Shown: in pieces, positions 1-10,147 of the stretch
Layout: each line of letters starts with the position of its first letter
How positions within the stretch are numbered: the stretch's first letter is position 1
From: an uncultured Acidobacteriaceae bacterium
GTDB lineage: Bacteria; Acidobacteriota; Terriglobia; Terriglobales; Acidobacteriaceae
Assembly: GCA_903849645.1 (NCBI GenBank)
Contig: CAINJJ010000035.1
Span: 1-64,000, forward strand
Length of the DNA: 64,000 nt
Direction: 5' to 3'
Translations under genes and position numbers: made by a program
The notes under the pieces: generated by a model
Seen by the model: only the letters and a program-made list of their open reading frames with translations
What the model was told of the DNA's origin: nothing
Databases searched by the model: none

Positions 1-1146
1 CAGCAAGCCGGTGTAGTAGACCTGCGGAATGCCGGGCACGAAGAACTGGATTGCGCGCGCGATGAGGTACTCGGTGTCGCTCTGGCCGAGCGCGTCGTAG
101 TAGGTGCAGTTGACCTGGTAGAGGTCGAGGTTGTTGGCCGCCGCGCCCGTAGCCTGACGGCTCTGGCCCTTGCTGCGCTCGTGAATGGTCTCGACAAGGT
201 CGTGAATCGAGGCGGGTTCGAGCAGACCCGGATTCCCTGCCCCGTCGGCGCCCACATCGATGACGCCGATGCCGTCGTGGGTGTCGAGCACGGTGATGGA
301 GTTTTTGGGCCGCACGGCGAGCCACTCAACCAGCGGCCTGGCGTCGGCCTTGTAGAGCGCGTGTAGGAGCAGCGGCGGCAGCGCAAAGTCGTAGACCCAG
401 TCGACGCGTTTGGCGATCTCGACCTGCGCCTTGTAGTAGCTGTGCACCTCGACCAGCACCTCGATGCCCAGCGCCCGCGCCTTGCGGGTGAGCTCGGCGA
501 TGAAGGCGAAGGTCTCGGGAATCATGAAGCAGCTTGTCCCCGGCTTCTTGATGGCGTAGCCGACCGCGTCCATGCGAATGGAGCGGATGCCGGCGGCGTG
601 GAACTTCTGAAGAATGGCGTCGAGGTAGGCCTCGCCGTGGGGATGGGAGACGTCGATGTCGATCTGCTGGGGGGTAAAGGTGGTCCAGAGAAGGCGCTTC
701 TCGCCGGTGCCCAGGGTGGTGTAGGCGAAGGGCAGGCCGGGGCGGGGGCGGTAGATGCGCAACAGGTCCGCCTCGGTGGCGCCGTTGGGGAAGACACGAT
801 CATAGGTCAGGAACATGCCCGCGTAGGACGACGCGGCTCCCTGTTGAATGTAGTCCTGGAACTGGGGCGACTTGCTTGAGACGTGATTGACAATCAGGTC
901 CGCCATCAGCTCGACAGTCGTGCCGAGGGCCTTGAGGTCGTCCCATGTGCCCAGCCGGGGGTCCACCATGGTGTGGTCGATGGGGTCAAACCCGGCATCA
1001 GAGCCGTCAATGGGGTGGAAGAAGGGCAGCAGGTGCGCGCCGCCAAAGACGCCGGCCAGGGGGCCGGTCAGCAGGGCGCTCAGTTCGGGGATGCCTCCGC
1101 CCGTCAGTCGATCAACGTAGGTGATGAGTTGGACCTGATTTTTCAT
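1..1146 (-). CDS. Sucrose phosphorylase (GH13_18), 3' end cut by window edge
   Basis: Converts sucrose and phosphate to alpha-glucose-1-phosphate and fructose (EC 2.4.1.7) in the cytoplasm. Reading the minus strand from an ATG at 1146 gives 382 uninterrupted codons running off the window edge. The family is about 500 residues, so the C-terminus is missing. Hallmarks seen in order: a KNQVQLITYVDRL start, LPFFHPIDGSDAGFDPIDH, RPRPGLPF, RMDAVGY with the nucleophile Asp, EVHSYY with the acid/base Glu, and VLDTHDGIGVID with the transition-state Asp. The match to Bifidobacterium-type sucrose phosphorylase is close throughout. An AGGGA ribosome site lies about 10 bases before the ATG. It faces away from the addB-like gene, so it has its own promoter in the 180-base gap. 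Confidence 0.93.
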   Translation of the reverse strand, partial: MKNQVQLITYVDRLTGGGIPELSALLTGPLAGVFGGAHLLPFFHPIDGSDAGFDPIDHTMVDPRLGTWDDLKALGTTVELMADLIVNHVSSKSPQFQDYIQQGAASSYAGMFLTYDRVFPNGATEADLLRIYRPRPGLPFAYTTLGTGEKRLLWTTFTPQQIDIDVSHPHGEAYLDAILQKFHAAGIRSIRMDAVGYAIKKPGTSCFMIPETFAFIAELTRKARALGIEVLVEVHSYYKAQVEIAKRVDWVYDFALPPLLLHALYKADARPLVEWLAVRPKNSITVLDTHDGIGVIDVGADGAGNPGLLEPASIHDLVETIHERSKGQSRQATGAAANNLDLYQVNCTYYDALGQSDTEYLIARAIQFFVPGIPQVYYTGLL

Positions 1147-1188
1147 GACTGGGAGTTCCCTGGGATGAGAGTTATGGTTCGCTAACGG

Positions 1189-1216
1189 TTTACAGGTTTT
1201 GCCGCAGCTTTGTCAA
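1189..1216 (-). promoter_or_regulatory. Putative sigma70 promoter of the sucrose phosphorylase gene
   Basis: On the minus strand a perfect -35 box TTGACA (1216-1211) is followed after 16 bases by TGTAAA (1194-1189), about 43 bases before the start codon. The flanking 1219-1260 stretch is strikingly AT-rich for this genome. No clear plus-strand promoter for the addB-like gene was found beyond an isolated TTGACA at 1250-1255. Confidence 0.45.
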
Positions 1217-1327
1217 GAGAAATGTCATATCTATATTTTATACTTTGTATTGACATTTTGAAGACTGCTCTGAAGCCGGGATTCCCTGTCATGGCACGGC
1301 CCCCGTCGGCCGGAGTATAACGCTGAG

Positions 1328-4009
1328 ATGGACTCCCAACCGACTGTTGCGATCGATGCATGGCTGCGCGCGGGCGGCCTTGTGGTTGCGTCCAGCGACC
1401 GCGCCGCCCGCGCCATGGCTGCCGGGTACCATGGCGCACGGAGGGCGGAGGGGCTGACGGCATGGCCGGCTCCCGCAATCAGCGAGTGGCGCAGTTTTGC
1501 GCGGGACGCCTGGGATGAGCGCGCGCAGGACGGCCGCCTGGTGCTGAATCCGTTGCAGGAGAAGGCTTTGTGGGTCGAAATCGCCGCTGCAGGCCGCTCC
1601 TCCGCCACCACACTCGAAGGCCCGCGGCAGCGGCTTGCCTCGCTGGCGATGGAGTCCCACGCGCTGCTGTGCAGTTATGCGGACAGCTACCTGGAACCCC
1701 GCCCGCGCCAGGACTGGCAGCAGGACCCCGGGGCCTTCAGCAAATGGCTCACCGCCTTTGACGAGCGCTGCCAGGCAGGCAATCTGCTGAGCGCGACAAG
1801 GCTGCCGCTGGAGCTGATTGGCCTGTTGAGCGCGGAGACGGCCGGCAGGCCGCCGCTGCTGCTGGCTGGGTTTGACCGGCTGCTTCCGGTGCAGCGCAAG
1901 CTCTTTGATGCGTGGGGCGCGTGGCAGCTTCTTCCCATCGGCGCGCCAGCAGCGGCTCCGACCTTCTATGAAGCCGCAGACGCGCAGGCGGAGCTTGCCG
2001 CATGTGCCCTGTGGTGCAGGGGCAAGCTGGCCGCCCACCCGGAGGCGCGCCTGCTGGTGATCGCGCAGGCCGCAAGCGCCCGGCGGGGCGAGATGGAGCG
2101 GGCTTTTCTGCGCTATTGCAGCGGGGCGAGCGAGCCCCGGTTCGAGTTCTCGCTTGGCGTTCCGCTCAGCCAGGTGGCTCCGGCGCGGGCGGCGCTGATG
2201 GCCTTGCGCTGGCTCGACAGGCCTCTGGGCGAGGACGAGCTTGACTGGCTGCTCTCGACCGGGCATGTGGCCGCGACGGCCCAGGAATCGGCAGCTCTCG
2301 AGGCCTGGATGCGCGACCTGCGGCGCCACGATCGCGCGCGCCCTGAGTGGACCCTGGAAGCCTTCACCAGCCAGAGCAAGGCCGGGACGCTGTTGCCTCG
2401 GGCGTGGGTTGAGCGGGCTCTGGAGGCGCAGCGGCGGCGGCGGGCCACGCCGGGCCGGCGGTCGCCGATGGAATGGGCGGAGTTCATCACCCCGCTGCTG
2501 CAGCAGATTGGCTTTCCCGGATGGCGGCCCCTGTCGAGCTCGGCCTATCAGGCGATCAAGGGATTCGAGCAGGCGGTGGACGCCTGCGGCTCGCTGGGCT
2601 TTGACGGGCGGCGGGTGAGCTGGCAGGATTTTCTTTCGGAGCTGGGCCGGGCGCTGGATGAGGCGCTGTTCGCGCCGCAGTCGCGGAATGCTCCCATCCA
2701 GATTGCGGGGCCGGCGGAGTCGGCAGGGCTGGAGGCGGACGCGGTGTGGTTCCTGGGCGCGACCGAGGAAGCCTGGCCGGCGGGCGGCTCCACGCATCCG
2801 CTGCTGCCGCTCGCGGTGCAACGGGAGGCGGCGATGCCGCACGCGACGCCGCTGCTGGACTGGGAGCTGGCGCACGCCATTACGCAGCGGCTGCTGGGGT
2901 CGGCCGGGGAGGCGCATTTCAGCTACGCGCGCCAGAGCGAAAAGGCGGAAGGCCGTCCGTCGAGACTGATTGCGCTGCTGGCCGGGAAGCCGGTCCCGAT
3001 GCCGCAAGAATTGGCCCGGACGCTGCCGCCGAAGCCGGCGACGGAAGAGTTTGAAGACTTCAGCCGGATCCCGTTTGAGGCCGGAGGCGCCGGGGGCGGC
3101 TCGAGCGTTCTGACCACGCAGTCAAACTGCCCTTTCAAGGCATTTGCCACGGCACGGCTGGGCGCGCAGGGGTGGGAGGCGGCGGAGCCCTCGCTCACGC
3201 CCCGGCAGCGGGGCACGCTGCTGCATGAGGTGCTGCATTCGGTATGGGGCGGCCCTCCGCAGGGCATCCGGTCGCTCAAGGAACTGCGCACGCTCGCGGA
3301 CCCTGAGGCATTTGTCGTGGGGCACGTGGGGCGGGTCTTTGAGGAGGAGCTGCGGCCGCACCTGCGCGAACGGCTCTCGCCCCGCTATCTGGAGCTGGAG
3401 GCGCAGCGGCTGATCCGGCTGGTGACGGAGTGGCTTGCGTATGAGGCCACGCGCTGCGACTTCGACGTGACGGCCACGGAGATCGACGGCGCTGCGGCGA
3501 TTCGAGGGCTGTCGTTGAAACTGCGGCTGGACCGCATCGACCGGCTGAACGACGGGACGGTGCTGGTGGTGGATTACAAGTCGGGCAGGGTGTCACCGAA
3601 TGACTGGAAGGAGCCCCGCCCGAGAGACGCGCAACTGCCGCTCTACGCATGCTTTGCCCTGGACCGTGAGACGCAGCCGTTGGGCGGCCTCGTGTTTGCC
3701 ACGCTGCGCACGGGCGAACTGGGGTTCGCGGGGCGGGTTGGGGACGCGGCGGGCACGCTGCTGCCTAGCCTCAAATCTGGCAGCGCGCTGGTCAAGAATT
3801 CGCTGGACGACGTGCAGGTTGAGGCATGGCGGGAGTGCATCGAGCAGCTTGCCGAGAACTTTTTGGCGGGGCGGGCCGAAGTGGACCCGCGGGATGGCGC
3901 CAAGACATGCAAATACTGCGACCTGCAGGCGCTGTGCCGGATTCAGGAGCGCGGGGCGTCGGAAGGTGCGGAAGATGGCGCTGATGGCGAGGAGGGCGGC
4001 GATGAGTAA
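1328..4009 (+). CDS. AddB-like PD-(D/E)XK nuclease, recombination/repair
   Basis: Protein of 893 residues resembling the AddB-like family often labelled 'probable DNA repair protein'. It is the partner of an AddA-like helicase in double-strand-break end processing. The N-terminal half is an inactive helicase-like scaffold with no Walker A seen. The C-terminal quarter carries the RecB-type nuclease: VVDYKSG around residues 748-753 supplies the Asp and Lys, followed by a QLPLYA segment. One Cys near residue 601 (SNCPFKAFA) and a CxxCx5C group around 860-870 fit the Fe-S staple of AddB/AdnB nucleases. The ATG at 1328 has GGAG about 12 bases upstream. Its 3' end overlaps the next gene by 8 bases, so the two are co-translated. 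Confidence 0.85.
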   Translation: MDSQPTVAIDAWLRAGGLVVASSDRAARAMAAGYHGARRAEGLTAWPAPAISEWRSFARDAWDERAQDGRLVLNPLQEKALWVEIAAAGRSSATTLEGPRQRLASLAMESHALLCSYADSYLEPRPRQDWQQDPGAFSKWLTAFDERCQAGNLLSATRLPLELIGLLSAETAGRPPLLLAGFDRLLPVQRKLFDAWGAWQLLPIGAPAAAPTFYEAADAQAELAACALWCRGKLAAHPEARLLVIAQAASARRGEMERAFLRYCSGASEPRFEFSLGVPLSQVAPARAALMALRWLDRPLGEDELDWLLSTGHVAATAQESAALEAWMRDLRRHDRARPEWTLEAFTSQSKAGTLLPRAWVERALEAQRRRRATPGRRSPMEWAEFITPLLQQIGFPGWRPLSSSAYQAIKGFEQAVDACGSLGFDGRRVSWQDFLSELGRALDEALFAPQSRNAPIQIAGPAESAGLEADAVWFLGATEEAWPAGGSTHPLLPLAVQREAAMPHATPLLDWELAHAITQRLLGSAGEAHFSYARQSEKAEGRPSRLIALLAGKPVPMPQELARTLPPKPATEEFEDFSRIPFEAGGAGGGSSVLTTQSNCPFKAFATARLGAQGWEAAEPSLTPRQRGTLLHEVLHSVWGGPPQGIRSLKELRTLADPEAFVVGHVGRVFEEELRPHLRERLSPRYLELEAQRLIRLVTEWLAYEATRCDFDVTATEIDGAAAIRGLSLKLRLDRIDRLNDGTVLVVDYKSGRVSPNDWKEPRPRDAQLPLYACFALDRETQPLGGLVFATLRTGELGFAGRVGDAAGTLLPSLKSGSALVKNSLDDVQVEAWRECIEQLAENFLAGRAEVDPRDGAKTCKYCDLQALCRIQERGASEGAEDGADGEEGGDE

Positions 4010-7000
4010 GCCTTTGCCACCAGACCAGGCGCAACGCCTGCTGGCGCTTGACCCCAATCGGTGCATCCTGGTGCAGGCGCCGGCCGGGTCGGGGAAGACG
4101 GATTTGCTGACTCGCCGCTTTCTGCGCCTGCTGGGCGAGGTGGAGCAGCCGGGGCAGATTGTGGCCATCACCTTCACCATCGCCGCCGCGGCAGAGATGC
4201 GGCACCGCATTCTGGCGGAGCTGGAAAAGGCCGCGGGCAGCCCCGCTCCCGGTGGGGCGGACGAGTTCTCCATGGAGGTGCTGGCGTACAGGGCGCTGGC
4301 CCGTTCCGAGGCGCTGGGGTGGCGCCTGCTGGACCTGCCCGCGCAGCTACGCATCTCCACCATCGACGCATTTTGCCGCGACCTGGCCCTGCAACAGCCG
4401 CTGTTTTCCGGCCTGGGGGGCGGTTTGGACATTGCGCCTCAGCCCGACGAGCTGTATGTCCGCGCGGCACGCCGCACGCTGGAAAGGATTGACGAGGCAG
4501 GGACGCCCGTCGCCGAGGCCATTGAGCAGCTTCTGCTGTGGCGGGACAACAACTGGCAGGAGATGGAGACGCTGCTGGTGGAGATGTTGAAGAGCCGCGA
4601 CCGCTGGATGCATGGGTTCGTGCTCTCGCGCGAGCCGGAGTGGGACGCTCTGCGGGCGCGGCTGGAGCGGCCGTTTGTGCAAGCCGCGGGCGAAGGGCTC
4701 GCGCGCATCGCGACGCTTCTCGATCAGGCGCCGGGAGCGCGGGAGGAGGCGCTGGCGCTGGCGCGGTTTGCGTGCACGCAGGCTCCACAGGCGGTGGCCG
4801 AGGAACTTGCCCATTTGGCCGAGCTGACTGAGTTTCCCTGCCCTCCGCTTCCCGACGAGACGGACTGCGACACCGCGCTGCACGCGCATCTGGCCCTGGC
4901 AAAGCTGCTGCTGACCAATGAGGGCGGACTGCGCAAGTCCATCGACAAGAATCTGGGCTTTCCCACCACGCACCCGCAGCAAAAGGCGCGCCTCAAAGGC
5001 CTCATCGCTACCCTTGGGGCCGTTCCGGGCTTCGAAGGGGCGCTGGCCGCGGTGCGCGAGTTGCCGCCGGTTCGCTACGCGGACGAGGACTGGGAGATTG
5101 TGCGGGCCTGCTTTGGCCTGCTGCGGCAGGCCGCGGCCGAGCTGCAGATCGTCTTTGCGGAGTCGGCTTCGGTGGACTTTGTGGAGGTGGCGCAGATTGC
5201 GCAGCGGGTGCTGCTGGATGAGGACGGGCTGCCCAGCGAGGCCGCTTTTGACGTGGCCGGCGGCATCCGCCACCTGCTGGTGGATGAGTTCCAGGACACG
5301 AGCCGCCGCCAGCACCAGTTGCTGGCGCGGCTCATCGCGGCGTGGCCGGACCGCGCCGGGCGGACAGGCTTTGTGGTCGGCGACCCGATGCAGTCCATCT
5401 ACTCCTTCCGCGACGCCGACGCCGAGCTGTTTCCGCGGGTGCGCGACAACGGCCTGGAGATTCCCAGCGCCGGCCCGGATGCGGAAGGGCCGCTGAAGTT
5501 CGGTCTTGCAAAGCTGCAGGCCAACTTCCGCACCGCGCCGGAGCTCGTGGAGCGGCTCAACGAGATTTTCAAGCTGGTCTTTGCCGAGGACGACGGCAGC
5601 GGGGTCACCTTCACGAAGGCGCTGGCTGCGCGGGAAGCAGCAGCCACGCCGGGCGGCGGGGAACCTCGCTTCGAGTTGCATCTCGAGTTCCAGCCGACGT
5701 CCACACAGCGAGGCGCGAGCGCCGATGACCGTGACGAGCGTGAGAACACACGCGCGGCGCAGGTGAGCCAGATTGTGGGCCTGATCCAGTCTCATGCGGA
5801 TTGCATGGAAGAGGCGAAGGCGACGGGCGGGAAGCACCGCATCGCCGTGCTGGGGCGGGCCAAGTCGCACCTGACGCCCATCGCCGCGGCGCTGCGCGCG
5901 GCGGGGATTCCCTTCCGCTCCGTGGAGTTGGAGGACCTCTCCACGCGGCCGGAGGTGCTGGACGCGCTGGCGCTCGCCCGCGCATTGCTCTGCTCCGAGG
6001 ACCGCGTCGCTTGGCTGGGAGTGCTGCGCGCTCCCTGGTGCGGGCTTTCGCTGGCGGATATGTACGCGCTGGCGGGCGGGTCAGGGCTTGATGCGCGGCC
6101 GGTTCCCGCACTGCTTGTCGAGCGCCGGACCCTGCTTTCAGACGAGGGGCAGGCCAGGGCGGCACGGGTAATGGAGGCGGTGAGCGCCGCTCCGGGATTG
6201 CGCGCGGCGCTGCCCACCGCGGCGATGGGGACGTGGCTGGAGCAGGTCTGGCTCCGTTTGGGCGGGCCGGCCTGCGTGGACGCTGCCGCCCGCGCCAATC
6301 TCGACCTGCTATGGAGCTGCCTCGACCGCCTTCCCAACGGCGAGCAGGACCTGCTTGGCCCGGGACTTGCCGCTGCGCTGGCCGGGCTCACAGCGCTTCC
6401 TGACCCCGATGCCTCAACCGAATGCGGCGTGCAGTTGATGACGATCCACAAGTCCAAGGGCCTGGAGTTTGAGCTGGTGATCGTGCCTGAGTTGCAGGCC
6501 AAGGTGGGGCGCAGCGAGACGAAGATGCTGCAATGGCTAGAGCGCGGCTTGCCGAGGCAGGACGAGTCGGGCGAAATTACTGAGTTCCTGATAGCTCCGG
6601 TGCAGGCCAAGGGCGCCGAGGGCGGGCAGGCGCAACAATGGGTCAAGCGGGTCTGCGACGAGCGCGAATCACAGGAGAAACGGCGCATCCTCTACGTGGC
6701 CGCCACTCGCGCCCGGGAGCAGTTGCATGTCTTTGCCCGGCCGGCCTACAAGGAGAAGGATGGCTCGCGGACGCTGAACAGCCCCCAGGAGGGCAGCCTG
6801 CTGGCCACGGCCTGGCCTGCTTTGAAGACCGAGATCGAAGAACGGTTCAACGCGTGGAACGATGCGGCCGCCGCAGCCGGGAGTCACACGGACCAGCAGA
6901 TTGACTCGATCGCCGCGCAGGCCGCAAACAACGTGATTACGATGCCGGCTCCGACCCAGCCGACTGTGCTGCGCCGCCTGCCGGCGGGTTTTCAGCCATG

Positions 7001-7652
7001 GGCCTCCACAGGCGCAATGCAGGCCGCGGCCGAAGCTGTCCTGCGGGGCGTGGGCGAGGCCCAGGGGCAACTCTACGCCCGGCACGAGGGCGGACTGCTC
7101 TCCCGCGCGCTGGGCCGGGCGGTTCACTCGCTCTTTGAAGAACTGGCACGGCTGCGGACCCGGCTGGAGTGGGCTCCGGCCATCGAGGCGCTGCGCCGCG
7201 GGCTGCCGCGCATCGCCGCGCAGGTACGCGCCGCGGGCATTGATCCGGCGCAAGCTGCCAGCCTGGCCATCCAGGCGCTGCAGCAGACGCTCCAGGCGGC
7301 GGGCGAACCCCTTGGAGCGTGGATTCTGTCACCCCATACGGGCGCTGACAGCGAAGTAAGCTGGGCCGGGGTCGTGGACGGCGCGCTGCGCACGGTGCGC
7401 GTGGACCGCGTCTTCCAGGCAGGCCCAGCGCCGCTCTCGGAGGGCGAGGAATGCTGGTGGATCATCGACTACAAGACGGCGCACCCGGAGGGAGCCGACC
7501 CGGACGAGGCCCTGCCCCGGCTGCGTCCGCTGTTTGCACCCCAGATTGAGGTCTATGGCCAGGTGCTGCGCAACCTGCACGGGGACGGGGCGCGAGTCTT
7601 CGCCGGACTCTACTATCCGCGCATGGTCCGGCTCGATTGGTGGGAGTTGTAG
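4002..7652 (+). CDS. AddA-like UvrD/Rep-family helicase-nuclease
   Basis: Protein of 1216 residues, a superfamily 1A helicase fused to a C-terminal RecB-like nuclease. Motifs in order: Walker A APAGSGKT near residue 28, STIDAFC, Walker B VDEFQDTSRRQ near 426, GDPMQSIYSFRDAD (motif III), QANFRTAP (motif IV), TIHKSKGLEFE near 813 (motif V), LYVAATRAREQL near 897 (motif VI). The nuclease has VRVDRVF then WIIDYKT near 1156 and PQIEVYGQ (QxxxY). The frame is open from 3600, but the ATG at 4002 is chosen because GGAGG sits just before it and because it starts at the Walker-A-proximal segment typical of AddA. It overlaps the addB-like gene and should form an AddAB-type heterodimer processing broken DNA ends for RecA. 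Confidence 0.9.
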   Translation: MSKPLPPDQAQRLLALDPNRCILVQAPAGSGKTDLLTRRFLRLLGEVEQPGQIVAITFTIAAAAEMRHRILAELEKAAGSPAPGGADEFSMEVLAYRALARSEALGWRLLDLPAQLRISTIDAFCRDLALQQPLFSGLGGGLDIAPQPDELYVRAARRTLERIDEAGTPVAEAIEQLLLWRDNNWQEMETLLVEMLKSRDRWMHGFVLSREPEWDALRARLERPFVQAAGEGLARIATLLDQAPGAREEALALARFACTQAPQAVAEELAHLAELTEFPCPPLPDETDCDTALHAHLALAKLLLTNEGGLRKSIDKNLGFPTTHPQQKARLKGLIATLGAVPGFEGALAAVRELPPVRYADEDWEIVRACFGLLRQAAAELQIVFAESASVDFVEVAQIAQRVLLDEDGLPSEAAFDVAGGIRHLLVDEFQDTSRRQHQLLARLIAAWPDRAGRTGFVVGDPMQSIYSFRDADAELFPRVRDNGLEIPSAGPDAEGPLKFGLAKLQANFRTAPELVERLNEIFKLVFAEDDGSGVTFTKALAAREAAATPGGGEPRFELHLEFQPTSTQRGASADDRDERENTRAAQVSQIVGLIQSHADCMEEAKATGGKHRIAVLGRAKSHLTPIAAALRAAGIPFRSVELEDLSTRPEVLDALALARALLCSEDRVAWLGVLRAPWCGLSLADMYALAGGSGLDARPVPALLVERRTLLSDEGQARAARVMEAVSAAPGLRAALPTAAMGTWLEQVWLRLGGPACVDAAARANLDLLWSCLDRLPNGEQDLLGPGLAAALAGLTALPDPDASTECGVQLMTIHKSKGLEFELVIVPELQAKVGRSETKMLQWLERGLPRQDESGEITEFLIAPVQAKGAEGGQAQQWVKRVCDERESQEKRRILYVAATRAREQLHVFARPAYKEKDGSRTLNSPQEGSLLATAWPALKTEIEERFNAWNDAAAAAGSHTDQQIDSIAAQAANNVITMPAPTQPTVLRRLPAGFQPWASTGAMQAAAEAVLRGVGEAQGQLYARHEGGLLSRALGRAVHSLFEELARLRTRLEWAPAIEALRRGLPRIAAQVRAAGIDPAQAASLAIQALQQTLQAAGEPLGAWILSPHTGADSEVSWAGVVDGALRTVRVDRVFQAGPAPLSEGEECWWIIDYKTAHPEGADPDEALPRLRPLFAPQIEVYGQVLRNLHGDGARVFAGLYYPRMVRLDWWEL

Positions 7653-7769
7653 GCGACAGATTCAAGGGTGGTGGGATCTACCCATTTGCCGGAGATATGG
7701 CGAAGGGGTGGGGCATCCGGAGCTGGCGGCGATCTCTGGCGGCAGGTGTTGGAAAACGCTGCCCGGCCG

Positions 7770-8462
7770 CTATGCCAGGGCGTGCGGGTCGCGCCCGCCG
7801 GTGACGCTCTTGTGGTGGCGGACGTCGGTGCCCTGCACCCAGAAGATCACGTCTTCAGAGATGTTGGTGGCATGGTCGGCCACGCGTTCCAGCGCACGGC
7901 AGATCATGAGGGCGTTGAGCGCCTGCGGCGCCAGGTGGCCCTGCTGCTCCATCACCTCAGTCAGCGACTTGTAGGCCCCGCGGTTCATGGCGTCCACTGC
8001 GTCGTCCATGGCCAGCACACTGCGCGCCAGCTCAGCGTCGCCTTCAATGAAGGACTGCAGGCTCTTGCGCACCATGTCCGCGGCCAGCGAAGCCATGCGC
8101 GGAATATCAACGGGCAGGTCAACAATCGCCATCTGCTCCATGTTGCGGACGCGGTCGCTAATGGCCTTGGCGGAGTCGCCCACGCGTTCCAGATCTGCGT
8201 TGATCTTGATGACGCTGAGGATGAAGCGCAGGTCGATGGCCATGGGCTGCTCCATCGCCAGCAGGTCGAGCGCCGCCTGGTCGATGTCCCGCTCCAGACG
8301 GTTGATGGCGAGTTCGCTGCGGCTGACCAGATCGCAGATGGAGAGGTCGCGCACGCGGTAGGCCTCAATGGCGCGCTGAATGGCCTGCTCGGCAAGGCCG
8401 GCCATCACCAGCAGTTGCTCTTTCAACTCGTCGAGGCTTTGCTGAAACCGTATGCGCGTCAT
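7770..8462 (-). CDS. phoU: Phosphate transport system regulator PhoU
   Basis: Protein of 230 residues made of two three-helix PhoU repeats. The E/DxxxD-type metal-binding segments are visible as [15 protein letters not shown] in the first repeat and [16 protein letters not shown] in the second. PhoU links the Pst transporter to the PhoR/PhoB two-component system and restrains phosphate uptake. A longer reading frame extends into pstB, but the ATG at 8462 overlaps the pstB stop in an ATGA, the usual coupling for this pair. It is the last gene of pstC-pstA-pstB-phoU. Confidence 0.95.
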   Translation of the reverse strand: MTRIRFQQSLDELKEQLLVMAGLAEQAIQRAIEAYRVRDLSICDLVSRSELAINRLERDIDQAALDLLAMEQPMAIDLRFILSVIKINADLERVGDSAKAISDRVRNMEQMAIVDLPVDIPRMASLAADMVRKSLQSFIEGDAELARSVLAMDDAVDAMNRGAYKSLTEVMEQQGHLAPQALNALMICRALERVADHATNISEDVIFWVQGTDVRHHKSVTGGRDPHALA

Positions 8463-9217
8463 CCGAACCTGCCTGTAATGTAGTCTTCCGTGCGCTTGTC
8501 GCTGGGGTTGGTAAAGATCTTGTGGGTGGAGTCGAATTCGACCATGCGGCCATTGAGGAAGAACCCTGTCTTCTCGGCCACGCGCGCCGCCTGCTGCATG
8601 TTGTGGGTCACAATCACGATAGTGTACTGCGATTTGAGCTGGAAGATCAGATCTTCGATCTTGGAGGTCGAGACCGGATCGAGCGCCGAGGCAGGCTCGT
8701 CCATCAGCAGCACCTCGGGATCCACGGCGAGCGCGCGGGCGATGCACAGGCGCTGCTGCTGGCCGCCGGAGAGGCTGGCGCCGGACTTCTTCTTGAGATC
8801 GTCCTTGACTTCGTCCCAGAGGGCGGAGTTCTTGAGGGAACGCTCGACGATCTCGTCGAGGACGTGGTGATTGCTGTAGCCATTGAGCTTGAGGCCGGCG
8901 GCCACGTTGTCATAGATGGACATGGTGGGAAACGGGTTGGGGCGCTGGAAGACCATGCCCACGCGACGCCGAATCTCCACCGGCTTGCAGTCGTTGTAGA
9001 TGTCCAGGTCGCCGATGCGCACGGTGCCCGTGACCCGCGCGATGGGGTTGGTCTCATGCATGCGATTGAGGCAGCGCACAAAGGTGCTCTTGCCGCAGCC
9101 CGAGGGCCCGATCAGCGCCGTCGCATGATTGGCCGGAATGTTCAGATTGATGTCCTGCAGCGTGTGGTTGGTTCCGTACCACGCGTTCAGGTTGGTGACT
9201 TCAATGCCGACGCCCAC
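8459..9217 (-). CDS. pstB: Phosphate ABC transporter ATP-binding protein PstB
   Basis: ATPase subunit of the high-affinity phosphate importer, 252 residues. Walker A is GPSGCGKST, the ABC signature is [16 protein letters not shown] and Walker B is [13 protein letters not shown], followed by the switch His in [12 protein letters not shown]. The start is GTG at 9217, directly after the pstA stop, with AAAGGGG inside the 3' end of pstA as ribosome site. The 3' end overlaps phoU by four bases. Confidence 0.97.
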   Translation of the reverse strand: MGVGIEVTNLNAWYGTNHTLQDINLNIPANHATALIGPSGCGKSTFVRCLNRMHETNPIARVTGTVRIGDLDIYNDCKPVEIRRRVGMVFQRPNPFPTMSIYDNVAAGLKLNGYSNHHVLDEIVERSLKNSALWDEVKDDLKKKSGASLSGGQQQRLCIARALAVDPEVLLMDEPASALDPVSTSKIEDLIFQLKSQYTIVIVTHNMQQAARVAEKTGFFLNGRMVEFDSTHKIFTNPSDKRTEDYITGRFG

Positions 9218-10099
9218 TTAGCTTGCCCCTTTCAATACGCCGCGGCTGGTGACATACCGCACCAGCGACACTGCAAGCACGATCAAGATAATCAACACCA
9301 GTGCTCCCGCCCACGCCAGCCGGTGCCAGTCGTCATACGGCGAGAGCGCATACACATAGATTTGCAACGGCAGAGCGGCGATCTCCCGGTTGAGGTTGAC
9401 GCTCCAGAAGGTATTGCCGAGGGCCGTGAAGATGAGCGGCGCGGTTTCGCCCGCCACGCGGGCAAAGGCCAGCATGCAGCCGGTAATGATGCCCGGCGAA
9501 GCGGTTTTGACCGTGATGGAGAGAACCGACCGCCAGTTGGGCACGCCCAGCGCGAGCGCCGCCTCACGCACCGCGTTGGGCACCATAAGCAGCATTTCTT
9601 CAGTGGTGCGGGTGACTGTGGGAATCATCATGATGCCCAGCGCCACGCCGCCCGAGAAGGCCGAGAAGTGCCCCTGGGGCACAACGATCAGCGCATAGAT
9701 GGCAATGCCCATCACGATGGAGGGGACGCCGTTGAGCACATCGGCGGTGAAGCGCACTGCATTGGCCAGCTTTGTGCCGCGGCCGAACTCGGCCAGGTAG
9801 ATGCCCCCGCCGATGCCCACCGGAATGCCCAGCAGGCTGCCCACGCCGAGCAGCAGCGCCGAGCCCACAATGGCATTGGCCATGCCTCCGCCCGATTCGC
9901 CCACCGGCTTGGGCACCTTGGTGAAGAAGTCGAGATTGAGCGAGCTGGCGCCCTTGTAGACGAGGTAGACGAAGATGGCCACCAGCGGCGCAACCACCAG
10001 CACCGTGGCCAGGATGGCCAGCCCCGTGGCCGCCCCATCGATCACCGACCTCAACCGCGCCTTGAGCTTGTGTTCGTCTCGCACCCTGTCCACTCCCAC
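9218..10099 (-). CDS. pstA: Phosphate ABC transporter permease PstA
   Basis: Inner-membrane permease subunit of 293 residues with about six hydrophobic segments. The first lies at roughly residues 22-48 (AATGLAILATVLVVAPLVAIFVYL region). The EAA-type loop that docks on PstB reads EAALALGVPNWRSVLSITVK. The start is GTG at 10099 with AAGGA about 6 bases upstream. The gap to pstC is 48 bases and carries a short tandem repeat (separate entry). Confidence 0.95.
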   Translation of the reverse strand: MGVDRVRDEHKLKARLRSVIDGAATGLAILATVLVVAPLVAIFVYLVYKGASSLNLDFFTKVPKPVGESGGGMANAIVGSALLLGVGSLLGIPVGIGGGIYLAEFGRGTKLANAVRFTADVLNGVPSIVMGIAIYALIVVPQGHFSAFSGGVALGIMMIPTVTRTTEEMLLMVPNAVREAALALGVPNWRSVLSITVKTASPGIITGCMLAFARVAGETAPLIFTALGNTFWSVNLNREIAALPLQIYVYALSPYDDWHRLAWAGALVLIILIVLAVSLVRYVTSRGVLKGAS

Positions 10100-10107
10100 C
10101 TGTTTCC

Positions 10108-10138
10108 TTCGTCCCTTAGTCCCTGGTCCCTTGGTCCC
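10108..10138. repeat. Four-copy micro-repeat in the pstC-pstA gap
   Basis: Plus-strand units TTCGTCCC, TTAGTCCC, TGGTCCC and TTGGTCCC follow each other directly. On the pst coding strand this reads as repeated GGGAC motifs just upstream of the pstA ribosome site. A related array lies at 22515-22541. The function is unknown. The AGGGA cores resemble Shine-Dalgarno sequences. Confidence 0.7.
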
Positions 10139-10147
10139 TGCTTCTTA

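Noticed and set aside
1289..3007. 572-codon minus-strand frame opposite the addB-like gene
   Set aside because: Arg/Pro/Gln-rich shadow of a recognised gene, with no family match or ribosome site.
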